From Pseudomonadales bacterium (GTDB lineage Bacteria; Pseudomonadota; Gammaproteobacteria; Pseudomonadales; IMCC2047): a stretch of DNA of 20,519 nt. The translations under genes and the position numbers were made by a program. The notes beneath the pieces are model-generated. The model was given only the letters and a program-made list of their open reading frames with translations. It did not search any database and was not told the DNA's origin. Of this stretch, positions 13,442 to 20,519 are shown piece after piece; the stretch's first letter is position 1, and each line of letters starts with the position of its first letter. The stretch is taken from NCBI GenBank assembly GCA_021736745.1, contig JAIPFG010000011.1, forward strand, positions 1 to 20,519, given 5' to 3'.

Positions 13442-14727
13442 TGACGGGCGCCATTTTGTCAACGCTACTGGTTTTATTAGCCTTACTGGGGACGCCTCTG
13501 TTCGCCGTTATTGGCGCTGCAGCAATGCTGGGTTTCTATTTTGCCAATATCGACCTGGTTGCTGTCATTATTGAGCTCTACCGTATCGTCGATACTCCCC
13601 TATTGCTGGCTTTGCCCCTCTTTACCTTTGCGGGCTATTTATTAGCCGAAAGTAATACATCACACCGGCTAGTGCGCGCTACCCAGGCATTAATTGGCTG
13701 GCTTCCCGGCGGACTCGCCGTTGTGGCTTATTGCACCTGTGCCTTTTTTACCGCTTTCACGGGGGCATCAGGCATCACTATTGTCGCTATCGGCGCGCTC
13801 TTGCTCCCCGCTTTGACTGAAGCGGGTTATCGTGAAAAATTCAGCCTTGGGTTGGTTACCACCTCTGGCAGTTTAGGGTTGTTATTGGCGCCGTCACTCC
13901 CCTTAATTCTGTATGGCATTATTGTGCAACAAATGAATCTTGAGCAATCGGTGGAGATCAAGGATCTGTTTATTGCGGGAATCGCTCCCGCTTTGCTAAT
14001 GATTGCACTGCTTTCAGCCTGGACACTTTGGCATAACCGAAAACACCCAATTCCCTTGCAGGCTTTTTCCAAGCAGGAAGCGATGTCAGCGTTGCGTGAA
14101 GTGATTTGGGAAATACCCTTACCCTTTGTGGTGCTGGGCGGTATTTATACCGGTTTTTTTGCTATTTCCGAGGCGGCGGCAGTTACAGCTATCTACCTTT
14201 TAATCATCGAAGTACTGGTCTATCGCGAAATCCCTCTCAGGAAACTACCCCAGATCATGACCGACTCCATGGTCATGGTGGGCGGCATTTTACTGATTTT
14301 AGGTGTCTCTCTCGCCTTCACCAATTTTCTGATCGACGCTGAAGTACCCATGCAAATATTCCTCCTTATTCAGTCTGTCGTAAGCGATAAGTACAGTTTT
14401 TTGGTTCTGCTCAACATTCTCCTCTTATTGCTGGGCGCTATCCTGGATATCTTTTCAGCCTTGGTTATTATGGTGCCGCTCATTGTCCCCGTTGCAATCC
14501 AATACGGCATACATCCTGTGCACTTGGGCATTATTTTTCTTGCCAATATGCAAATCGGGTATTTTACTCCACCGGTAGGCATGAACCTTTTTATTGCCAG
14601 TTACCGCTTTAAGAAGCCCATTACCGAGCTTTATCAGGCATCATTGCCCTTTATGTTGGTATTGCTTGTTGCCCTGATCATTATTACTTACTGGCCTACC
14701 CTCAGCTTATGGAATCTCTCGTATTAA
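13441..14727 (+). CDS. dctM: TRAP transporter large permease subunit (DctM family)
   Basis: This 428-residue, very hydrophobic inner-membrane protein has about 11-12 transmembrane segments. It is the substrate-translocating subunit of the TRAP permease. Typical stretches are AVIGAAAMLGFY, FTFAGYLLAES, AFTGASGITIVAIGALLLPALTEAGY in the first half, TTSGSLGLLLAPSLPLILYGI, and in the second half AILDIFSALVIMVPLIVPVA and the near-terminal IGYFTPPVGMNLFIAS. DctM transporters use the Na+ gradient, which fits a marine host. It overlaps dctQ by one base. No terminator is visible in the 67 bases to the next gene, so read-through into the TPR-lolB genes is likely. Confidence 0.95.
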   Translation: MTGAILSTLLVLLALLGTPLFAVIGAAAMLGFYFANIDLVAVIIELYRIVDTPLLLALPLFTFAGYLLAESNTSHRLVRATQALIGWLPGGLAVVAYCTCAFFTAFTGASGITIVAIGALLLPALTEAGYREKFSLGLVTTSGSLGLLLAPSLPLILYGIIVQQMNLEQSVEIKDLFIAGIAPALLMIALLSAWTLWHNRKHPIPLQAFSKQEAMSALREVIWEIPLPFVVLGGIYTGFFAISEAAAVTAIYLLIIEVLVYREIPLRKLPQIMTDSMVMVGGILLILGVSLAFTNFLIDAEVPMQIFLLIQSVVSDKYSFLVLLNILLLLLGAILDIFSALVIMVPLIVPVAIQYGIHPVHLGIIFLANMQIGYFTPPVGMNLFIASYRFKKPITELYQASLPFMLVLLVALIIITYWPTLSLWNLSY

Positions 14728-14794
14728 ATGACGGTCTAAGATTTCATCTGGATACCGCTGCCCAATTACCCAAAGGTTGTATAAAATAATCACT

Positions 14795-16558
14795 ATGGCT
14801 TTTACTAAATCATTCATTTATATCGTCGCCGTCTTTTTCTTACTCACTGGCTGTGCTTCCCAGCAGTCATCGACAACGTCGATCCCTAATCAACCAGCCA
14901 AAGCAGAGGCAGAAACTGCCCCTGTTAATACGCATCAACAACCAGAAAAACTCAAACCCGCACAGGGTTCTTTTGAACCTGATACACTCTATGCACTGCT
15001 CGTGGCGGAACTAGCCGGGCAGAGAAAACGTTACGACATGCTGTTGAGTAATTATCTGCACCAGGCTCGAAAAACCCGTGATCCAGGGATTGCTGAACGC
15101 GCAACACGCATCGCCATCTATCTTAAAGCCGACAAAGCAGCCCTTACCACGGCATTACTTTGGGCCGAGGTGGCACCCAACGACATCAACGCCAAACAGA
15201 TACTGGCAATACAACTGATTAAGGCCAACCAGTTTGAACAAGCCGTCCTATTGTTAGAGACGGTTCTTAACGAGGGAGGTGAAGCAAATTTTGAATATTT
15301 AGCCGCCAGCACCAAACACCTGAATCAGAGCGAGAGAAATGAGGTTCTCACGCATTTCGACCGTTTGCTAACAACTCATCCTGATAATACCAGACTTTTG
15401 TTTGGTAAAGTGATCCTCTTGCAAATTAACGGTCGTGGCGAAGAAGCGCTTAAAACGGCTAACCACCTCTATCAGCTGAAGCCAGATACCCGCAACCAGT
15501 TGCTTAAAATCAGGTTACTTCACCAATTGGGTAAAACCAAAGAAGCGCTAAAACTATTAACCAAATCGCTAGAAGATGAACCCTCCGACAAACAGATTCG
15601 CTTGCTCTACGCACAACTCTTGATCGATACCAAAGCGCTACCCGAAGCGTATCAGCAATTCTCAATATTAGTTGAGCAAAATCCCTGGGATAGCCAATTA
15701 CGACTAACACTGGCACTCATTGCACTGGAAAACAAACAGGTTGCCGAAGCCAGACTACACCTATCGCGCCTGCTGCAAGATGAAAAATTCACTGAAGATG
15801 CTCATTATTATCTAGCCCAAATGGCGGAATCGGATAACCGCCTGGAGGAGGCTATCACCCACTACCAAGAGGTGGTTAGCGGCGACAAGGCCATTAACGC
15901 TCACTCACGACTTGGTAAACTCTTATTGTCCGGTCAGCATCCCGACCAGCTAAATCAAATTTTCCAACAGTCACGCCAAAACAATCCGGACAATGCCAGG
16001 ACTTTTTACCTGCTGGAAGCCGATCTATTAGCTAAATATGGTTACGCCGAACCCGGCATTCGCTTGCTAACACAGGCACTAGATGAATACCCGGAAGATA
16101 TTAATCTGCTTTACTCGCGGGCGATGGCTGCCGAAAAAATTAATGATTTGGGTGCCATGGAGCAGGATCTTAGACGCATTTTAGGTAAGGAACCGGATAA
16201 CGCCAATGTATTGAATGCCCTCGGCTATGCACTGGCTGACCGAACAGATCGTTATCATGAAGCACTCGAATTAATTTCTCGGGCCAATGAACTTAAACCT
16301 AATGACCCCGCTATCACCGATAGTCTAGGCTGGGCATTTTTTCGATTGGGTAATTATCAGGAATCGATCAAACTGCTTGAAAAAGCGCTTGCTGAATTCC
16401 CCGACCATGAAGTAGCTGCCCATCTTGGCGAGGTGCTTTGGATAACCGGTCAACACGAGCGCGCCAAACAAATATGGAGTGAAGCACTGAAACGGAAGCC
16501 AGACAGCCTTATTATTAAACGTGTACTCGAACGCTTGAATCCAGAGCAACTGAAATAA
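14795..16558 (+). CDS. TPR-repeat lipoprotein upstream of lolB (PA4667-like)
   Basis: This 587-residue lipoprotein has a signal peptide with lipobox LTGC (C20), followed by a Ser/Thr/Pro/Gln-rich linker (about 21-60). Tetratricopeptide-type helical repeats follow through to the end. They are clearest at the C-terminus (NVLNALGYALADRTDRYHEA; DSLGWAFFRLGNYQESIKLL; HLGEVLWITGQHERAKQIW). Pseudomonas has, as I recall, a protein of nearly the same size at the same place (PA4667, divergent from hemA and upstream of lolB). ATG at 14795 is preferred over the TTG at 14777 because it gives a standard lipoprotein signal. Its stop overlaps the lolB start (TAATG). A role in envelope assembly is inferred from the TPRs and the lolB coupling; no function is proven. 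Confidence 0.88.
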   Translation: MAFTKSFIYIVAVFFLLTGCASQQSSTTSIPNQPAKAEAETAPVNTHQQPEKLKPAQGSFEPDTLYALLVAELAGQRKRYDMLLSNYLHQARKTRDPGIAERATRIAIYLKADKAALTTALLWAEVAPNDINAKQILAIQLIKANQFEQAVLLLETVLNEGGEANFEYLAASTKHLNQSERNEVLTHFDRLLTTHPDNTRLLFGKVILLQINGRGEEALKTANHLYQLKPDTRNQLLKIRLLHQLGKTKEALKLLTKSLEDEPSDKQIRLLYAQLLIDTKALPEAYQQFSILVEQNPWDSQLRLTLALIALENKQVAEARLHLSRLLQDEKFTEDAHYYLAQMAESDNRLEEAITHYQEVVSGDKAINAHSRLGKLLLSGQHPDQLNQIFQQSRQNNPDNARTFYLLEADLLAKYGYAEPGIRLLTQALDEYPEDINLLYSRAMAAEKINDLGAMEQDLRRILGKEPDNANVLNALGYALADRTDRYHEALELISRANELKPNDPAITDSLGWAFFRLGNYQESIKLLEKALAEFPDHEVAAHLGEVLWITGQHERAKQIWSEALKRKPDSLIIKRVLERLNPEQLK

Positions 16559-17196
16559 TGGCACGTTCTGGTTTGCCCGTACTTTTTGCTATCTTACTCT
16601 GGCTCAGCGCGTGTAGCTTTATACCATCACACCCTCCATCACCTGATCCGGATGTTAGCGATACCCCATTAATTTTACAATGGCAACGTCACCAAGCCGA
16701 AATGCAGACTTTTACCCAGTGGCGGCTGGTTGGCAAGATCGGTATTCGCACGGCTAACGAAACGAACAGCGCCCACGTAAACTGGGAACAACAAAACGAT
16801 CAGTTCCAAATTAATCTCACCGGCCCCTTCGGCCAAGGTGCGGCGGAACTATCGGGGAATTTTGAATCCGTATTATTGAAAATTGCCGGACAAGAAGATA
16901 TCCAAACAGATCAACCGGAAGTGATGCTGTTGGAGCGCACGGGTTGGGATATTCCGATAAAAACACTGTTGCATTGGATCAAAGGCATCCCATCACCCGA
17001 CCAGCAGGCGACTTTCGAATTGGATACTCAGGGAAGACTCACCCAGCTAACTCAGGCAAACTGGCAACTGGAATACACAAGTTATCAACAACTGGAATCC
17101 CTGTGGCTCCCCAAAAAGATTCAACTTCATCGCAACCAGATCAAACTAACGCTGGTTATTAAAGGGTGGGCCCATCCTTTAATCGACAACGGTTAA
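16558..17196 (+). CDS. lolB: Outer-membrane lipoprotein insertion receptor LolB
   Basis: This 212-residue lipoprotein accepts lipoproteins from periplasmic LolA and inserts them into the outer membrane. The signal peptide ends in the lipobox LSAC (C19, followed by Ser, which allows outer-membrane sorting). The family pattern follows: WRLVGKIGIRT (about 58-68), VNWEQQNDQFQINLTGPFGQGAAELSG, a central LLHWIKGIPSP, and the C-terminal SLWLPKKIQLHRNQIKLTLVIKGW. Length and order (lolB-ispE) are standard for gammaproteobacteria. It is translationally coupled to the TPR gene and sits 7 bases before ispE. Confidence 0.94.
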   Translation: MARSGLPVLFAILLWLSACSFIPSHPPSPDPDVSDTPLILQWQRHQAEMQTFTQWRLVGKIGIRTANETNSAHVNWEQQNDQFQINLTGPFGQGAAELSGNFESVLLKIAGQEDIQTDQPEVMLLERTGWDIPIKTLLHWIKGIPSPDQQATFELDTQGRLTQLTQANWQLEYTSYQQLESLWLPKKIQLHRNQIKLTLVIKGWAHPLIDNG

Positions 17197-17203
17197 TGTC
17201 TGC

Positions 17204-18061
17204 ATGACCGATCAATCCCTTTTGCTCCCTGCTCCGGCAAAACTGAACCTCATGCTGCATATCACCGGACGTCGCCCGGATGGTTATCACCGCCTGCAAA
17301 CAATTTTTCAGTTTATTGATTATTGCGATGAACTCAGCCTGACAGCCACGGACTCCCACAAAATAACGCTCACTGCCAGGTTGGCAGAAGTAACACCCGA
17401 ACAAAATCTCATTTACCGAGCGGCAAAGCTGTTACAGGCACATACCAACACAGAGCATGGCGCAAATATCCATCTCCGCAAAAATATTCCCATGGGCGGG
17501 GGACTTGGCGGAGGCAGCTCAAACGCGGCGACTACATTGATTGGCCTCAATCAGCTTTGGCAGACAGGCTTATCCTTAACTCAATTAGCCGAAATTGGGT
17601 TATCCCTGGGTGCCGACGTGCCGGTCTTTATCCACGGCTGCGCGAGCTGGGCAGAAGGGATCGGTGAACAGCTCACTAAAGTGTCATTACCTGAGCCCTG
17701 GTATCTCGTTATCACTCCTCCCTGTAAAGTATCCACGGCAGAAATTTTTTCTCATAAAGAATTGACACGAAACACCCCAGCCATCACAATAGCGACCGCT
17801 CTGGGGCATGGTGGAAAAAACGATTGCGAATCAGTGGTTTCAGCGCTTTATCCTGAAGTCAAAATGGCTTTAAATTGGCTAAATCAATTCGCAAATGCAA
17901 GATTAACGGGGACCGGCGCAAGCCTATTTGCCAGCTTTGATACAAAGCAACAGGCAATGCAGGTATTTGAGCAATTACCCAAACCATTAACCGGCTTCAT
18001 CGCCCAAGGTTTAAACTTGTCGCCGCTGCACCAGGTAGCGAAAATACGAACTGTGCTTTAG
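17204..18061 (+). CDS. ispE: 4-diphosphocytidyl-2-C-methyl-D-erythritol kinase
   Basis: This 285-residue GHMP-family kinase performs the ATP-dependent phosphorylation step of the MEP (non-mevalonate) isoprenoid pathway. The N-terminal PAPAKLNLMLHITGRRPDGYH (9-29) contains the catalytic Lys (K13). The GHMP glycine loop is IPMGGGLGGGSSNAATTL (95-112), D138 lies in GADVPVF, and the third motif is LTGTGASLFASF near residue 235. The length is typical. The gene lies between lolB and tRNA-Gln, 14 bases from the tRNA. Confidence 0.96.
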   Translation: MTDQSLLLPAPAKLNLMLHITGRRPDGYHRLQTIFQFIDYCDELSLTATDSHKITLTARLAEVTPEQNLIYRAAKLLQAHTNTEHGANIHLRKNIPMGGGLGGGSSNAATTLIGLNQLWQTGLSLTQLAEIGLSLGADVPVFIHGCASWAEGIGEQLTKVSLPEPWYLVITPPCKVSTAEIFSHKELTRNTPAITIATALGHGGKNDCESVVSALYPEVKMALNWLNQFANARLTGTGASLFASFDTKQQAMQVFEQLPKPLTGFIAQGLNLSPLHQVAKIRTVL

Positions 18062-18075
18062 TACAGAAAATTTGC

Positions 18076-18150
18076 TGGGGTGTCGCCAAGTGGTAAGGCA
18101 CCGGTTTTTGGTATCGGCATCCGCAGGTTCGAATCCTGCCACCCCAGCCA
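18076..18150 (+). tRNA. tRNA-Gln (anticodon UUG)
   Basis: This 75-base tRNA has an acceptor stem TGGGGTG pairing with CACCCCA, discriminator G and an encoded CCA. The anticodon stem CCGGT/ATCGG encloses the loop TTTTGGT with anticodon TTG, reading CAA/CAG codons. The T-arm is GCAGGTTCGAATCCTGC, with a perfect stem and the TTCGAAT loop. It begins 14 bases after the ispE stop with no promoter in that gap, so it is probably processed out of the lolB-ispE transcript. The same location between ispE and prs is, as I recall, found in Pseudomonas. Confidence 0.97.
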
Positions 18151-18209
18151 TCTCCTTATGATAATCGTCTTAGCATTATCAAAGAACGCGAACAATCAGG
18201 TAACACAGC

Positions 18210-19157
18210 GTGGCTGCAAATCTAACCGTATTCTCCGGCAATGCAAACCCGGATTTAGCAAAGAAAGTTGTAAAGCACTTGGCGATCCCTTTAGGTAATG
18301 CCGAATTAAGCAAATTCAGCGACGGTGAGACCTGCGCCGAAATTCTGGATAATGTACGCGGTAAAGATGTTTTCATTATCCAGCCCACCTGCGCTCCCAC
18401 CAATGACAATCTTATGGAATTACTGGTCATGGTGGATGCTATTCGCCGCGCCTCGGCCTTACGCATTACCGCCGTCGTACCTTATTTCGGCTACGCCCGC
18501 CAGGATCGCCGCGTGCGCTCCGTCCGGGTACCGATCACGGCAAAAGTCGTCGCCGATATGATGTGCAATGTAGGGGTGGATCGCGTCTTAACCGTCGACC
18601 TGCATGCCGATCAAATCCAGGGCTTTTTTAGTTGCCCGGTAGACAATATTTACGGGTCTCCTGTACTGATTGATCACATCGAACGTCAACACTATAAGAA
18701 TATTATTGTGGTTTCACCCGACGTCGGTGGCGTTGTGCGGGCAAGAGCCCTGGCCAAGCAATTGAACGATTCCGAATTGGCCATTATCGACAAACGTCGC
18801 CCCAAAGCGAATGAAGCACAAATCATGCACATCATCGGTGACGTAAAAAATAAAACCTGTATCCTGGTGGATGATATGGTCGACACTGCAGGTACGTTAT
18901 GCAAAGCGGCCGAAGCGCTAAAAATGAATGGCGCATCAAAGGTCGTCGCCTACTCCACCCATGCCGTACTTTCCGGCGCAGCAATCGAAAACATCACAAA
19001 TTCGCAGTTGGATCAGCTGGTGGTTACTGACACCATCCCCTTGAGCGGTGAAGCAAAAAAATGCGACCGTATTCACCAACTCACCATTGCGCCTTTGTTA
19101 GCAGAATCGATTCGACGTGTTTGTAACGCCGAATCCATTAGTGCCCTGTTTCGCTAG
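18210..19157 (+). CDS. prs: Ribose-phosphate pyrophosphokinase (PRPP synthetase)
   Basis: This 315-residue enzyme makes PRPP from ribose-5-phosphate and ATP for purine, pyrimidine, NAD, histidine and tryptophan synthesis. The N-terminal TVFSGNANPDLA is the family opening. The flexible-loop region with ARQDRR is at about 96-101, the divalent-metal/ATP segment VDLHADQIQGFF at 129-140, and the PRPP-binding loop ILVDDMVDTAGTL at 218-230. The start is GTG at 18210, preceded by a weak AGG site; the length equals that of E. coli Prs. It follows tRNA-Gln by 59 bases, a gap with only a weak AT-rich inverted repeat. Two hairpins lie downstream. Confidence 0.97.
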   Translation: MAANLTVFSGNANPDLAKKVVKHLAIPLGNAELSKFSDGETCAEILDNVRGKDVFIIQPTCAPTNDNLMELLVMVDAIRRASALRITAVVPYFGYARQDRRVRSVRVPITAKVVADMMCNVGVDRVLTVDLHADQIQGFFSCPVDNIYGSPVLIDHIERQHYKNIIVVSPDVGGVVRARALAKQLNDSELAIIDKRRPKANEAQIMHIIGDVKNKTCILVDDMVDTAGTLCKAAEALKMNGASKVVAYSTHAVLSGAAIENITNSQLDQLVVTDTIPLSGEAKKCDRIHQLTIAPLLAESIRRVCNAESISALFR

Positions 19158-19181
19158 CGATAGCAACCAGGGCCTTTAATA

Positions 19182-19216
19182 AACCCCTCGGTTTTGGTCG
19201 AAAATTCCTTGGGGTT
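19182..19216 (+). repeat. Imperfect hairpin downstream of prs
   Basis: AACCCC (19182-19187) pairs with GGGGTT (19211-19216). Inside are a two-base mismatch, GG/CC, and TTTT/AAAA around a GGTCG loop. The following ATTTGTTG is only partly T-rich. It may contribute to ending prs transcription or act with the next hairpin. Confidence 0.4.
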
Positions 19217-19223
19217 ATTTGTT

Positions 19224-19251
19224 GAGACTTTTAGTAGAAGTCTCTTTTATT
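19224..19251 (+). terminator. Terminator-like hairpin just before rplY
   Basis: GAGACTT (19224-19230) pairs perfectly with AAGTCTC (19238-19244) around a seven-base loop and is followed by TTTTATT. It has the form of an intrinsic terminator but ends only 15 bases before the rplY start, touching its ribosome site region (GAGGA, 19254-19258). It may therefore be a prs terminator, an rplY attenuator, or both. Confidence 0.6.
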
Positions 19252-19266
19252 GATGAGGATATTGAA

Positions 19267-19941
19267 ATGTCTGAAGAATTTGAAATTAATGCAGAAAAAC
19301 GGGAGGTTGTAGGGAAAGGTTCGAGCCGCCGCCTGCGCCGCCTGGAAGATAAAGTACCGGGAATTATTTATGGTGGGAAAAAGAAGAACCCACAAAATAT
19401 TACGCTCATGCATAAAGATTTGCTGAAAGCGACTGAGAATGAAGCCTTTTTCTCGCATATTCTCACTCTTAATCTAGAGGGCACCCAAGAACAGGTGGTT
19501 GTTAAGGATATGCAGCGCCACCCGGCAAAACCGAAAATCCTGCATGTAGATTTCCAGCGCGTGAGCAAGGATGTCGCCATTCATATTCATGTTCCTTTGC
19601 ACTTTGTTAACGAAGATACCTGTGTCGGCGTGAAAAAACAGGGCGGCGCCATCTCCCATAGCATGACTGAAGTTGAAATCAGTTGTTTGCCTGGTGATCT
19701 GCCTGAGTATATCGAAGTAGATATGCTCAAAGTTGAAATTGATCAAATTGTCCATTTATCCGATTTGGTATTGCCTAAAGGCGTAGAACTGATAGCCCTC
19801 ACCCACGGAGAGGATCATGACTTGCCTGTTGTTTCGGTTCACACACCGAAGAAAGCAGCCGAAGAAACGGAAGAAGTTGATGCCGCTGAAGTTCCGACTG
19901 TTGATTCTAAAGATAACGGTGAGGAATCAGACGAAGATTAA
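19267..19941 (+). CDS. rplY: 50S ribosomal protein bL25, long (Ctc/TL5) form
   Basis: This 224-residue protein is bL25, which binds 5S rRNA. Residues 1-95 form the L25 beta-barrel, with AEKREVVGKGSSRRLRR and VPGIIYGG as family signatures and MQRHPAKPKILHVDFQRV ending the domain. The rest is the Ctc/TL5 C-terminal domain (HVPLHFVNED…GGAISH…EVEISCLPGDLPEYIEVD) plus an acidic tail ending in SDED. The long form is common in Pseudomonas-like bacteria, whereas E. coli has only the first domain. ATG at 19267 is chosen from the GAGGA site 8 bases upstream; the open frame back to 19219 would run through a hairpin. The order prs-rplY-pth is conserved. Confidence 0.95.
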   Translation: MSEEFEINAEKREVVGKGSSRRLRRLEDKVPGIIYGGKKKNPQNITLMHKDLLKATENEAFFSHILTLNLEGTQEQVVVKDMQRHPAKPKILHVDFQRVSKDVAIHIHVPLHFVNEDTCVGVKKQGGAISHSMTEVEISCLPGDLPEYIEVDMLKVEIDQIVHLSDLVLPKGVELIALTHGEDHDLPVVSVHTPKKAAEETEEVDAAEVPTVDSKDNGEESDED

Positions 19942-20016
19942 TCCTTTGTCTGCACAGCAAATACGGCTGCACTGCTCTTAAGCGATCAGAGCCCCTGTAT
20001 TGTGAACGAGAAAATA

Positions 20017-20519
20017 ATGCTGATTGTCGGCCTGGGAAATCCCGGCGCGCAATACGAGCATACTCGCCATAATGCCGGGGCTGATTTCGTTGCAGAACTG
20101 GTCAACCAGTGCCGAGAGCAATTTAGGCCAGAGTCTAAATTTCACGGCCTGTACAGCAAAATCAACATTGCCGATAGCCAAATTCACTGCCTGATCCCAA
20201 CTACTTTTATGAACCGCAGCGGGCAAGCAGTTGCTGCCATCTCTCGGTTCTTTAAGATTCCGGATGAGGCGATTCTGATCGCGCATGATGAACTCGATAT
20301 CCCCCCCGGCTCCGTCAAACTGAAATTCGGTGGGGGCCATGGTGGGCACAATGGGTTGCGGGATATTATCAGCCATTTGAGCACCAATCATTTTGCCCGA
20401 TTACGGTTAGGCATTGGCCACCCGGGAAATAGCCAGGATGTCGCCAATTATGTACTGAAAACCGCCTCAGTATCAGATCGGAAACTGATGGAACAGGTTA
20501 TTGATGCGACCATCCACAT
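20017..20519 (+). CDS. pth: Peptidyl-tRNA hydrolase, 3' end outside the window
   Basis: The 167 visible codons encode peptidyl-tRNA hydrolase, which frees tRNA from prematurely released peptidyl-tRNA. Motifs are LIVGLGNPGAQYEHTRHNAG with catalytic His (H18), PTTFMNRSG, the HDELDIPPGSVKLKFGGGHGGHNGLRDI segment and RLRLGIGHPG. These cover about 85% of a usual 194-residue protein. The gene runs off the window with no stop. ATG at 20017 is used; an in-frame GTG at 20002 would add five residues and cannot be excluded, since neither has a strong ribosome site. It lies 75 bases after rplY with no obvious terminator between. Confidence 0.95.
   Translation, partial: MLIVGLGNPGAQYEHTRHNAGADFVAELVNQCREQFRPESKFHGLYSKINIADSQIHCLIPTTFMNRSGQAVAAISRFFKIPDEAILIAHDELDIPPGSVKLKFGGGHGGHNGLRDIISHLSTNHFARLRLGIGHPGNSQDVANYVLKTASVSDRKLMEQVIDATIH

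Noticed and set aside
18160..18180. GATAAT…ATTATC inverted repeat between tRNA-Gln and prs
   Set aside because: All-AT six-base stem with a nine-base loop and no T-tract; not distinguishable from chance, although a promoter -10 could lie there.
1..20519. Mobile elements, CRISPR arrays, toxin-antitoxin or defence genes
   Set aside because: Looked for and not seen; no transposase, integrase, repeat-spacer array or long terminal repeats, and no gene shows an obvious change in composition.

Overview
The window looks like core chromosome of a marine-type gammaproteobacterium related to Pseudomonas and the Cellvibrionales. This rests on gene content and gene order recalled from Pseudomonas, not on a database search. 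Two blocks that I recall as separate in Pseudomonas are brought close together here. One is petB-petA-rpsI-rplM and zapE. The other is moeB-prmC-prfA-hemA, divergent from a TPR lipoprotein gene, lolB, ispE, tRNA-Gln, prs, rplY and pth. No insertion sequence, prophage, CRISPR array or plasmid feature is visible, and almost all the DNA is coding.

Layout. Positions 1-3016 are all on the minus strand: the first codons of cytochrome b (petB), the Rieske protein (petA), ribosomal proteins uS9 and uL13 with a clear promoter and a clear terminator, and the cell-division ATPase ZapE. Positions 3082-6216 are on the plus strand: a secreted glycine-zipper protein, a small secreted PepSY protein, an OmpR-family response regulator and a PhoQ-like sensor kinase. 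An 11-bp-spaced direct repeat in front of this group looks like a response-regulator site. An unrecognised 138-residue protein follows at 6326-6742. Positions 6766-10793 are on the minus strand: hemA-prfA-prmC-moeB, with overlapping gene junctions from prfA onward.

From 10966 to the end everything is on the plus strand. A four-gene TRAP transporter operon of the TPAT type (TatT TPR lipoprotein, DctP-like binding protein, DctQ, DctM) lies between hemA and the TPR lipoprotein gene that I recall as hemA's neighbour in Pseudomonas. Then come the TPR lipoprotein, lolB, ispE, tRNA-Gln(UUG), prs, rplY and the 5' part of pth.

How the genes work together. petA and petB make subunits of the respiratory bc1 complex, rplM and rpsI make ribosomal proteins, and hemA starts tetrapyrrole synthesis. 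prfA and prmC make release factor 1 and the enzyme that methylates its GGQ glutamine. lolB inserts outer-membrane lipoproteins, and TatT and the TPR protein both carry lipoboxes. The two least ordinary parts are the TPAT transporter, whose binding protein lacks the usual carboxylate-binding arginine, and the self-contained two-component/PepSY/glycine-zipper cluster. I found no clearly undescribed system. These two, plus the unknown 138-residue protein and the hairpins at 3751-3787 and 19182-19251, are the best candidates for a second look.
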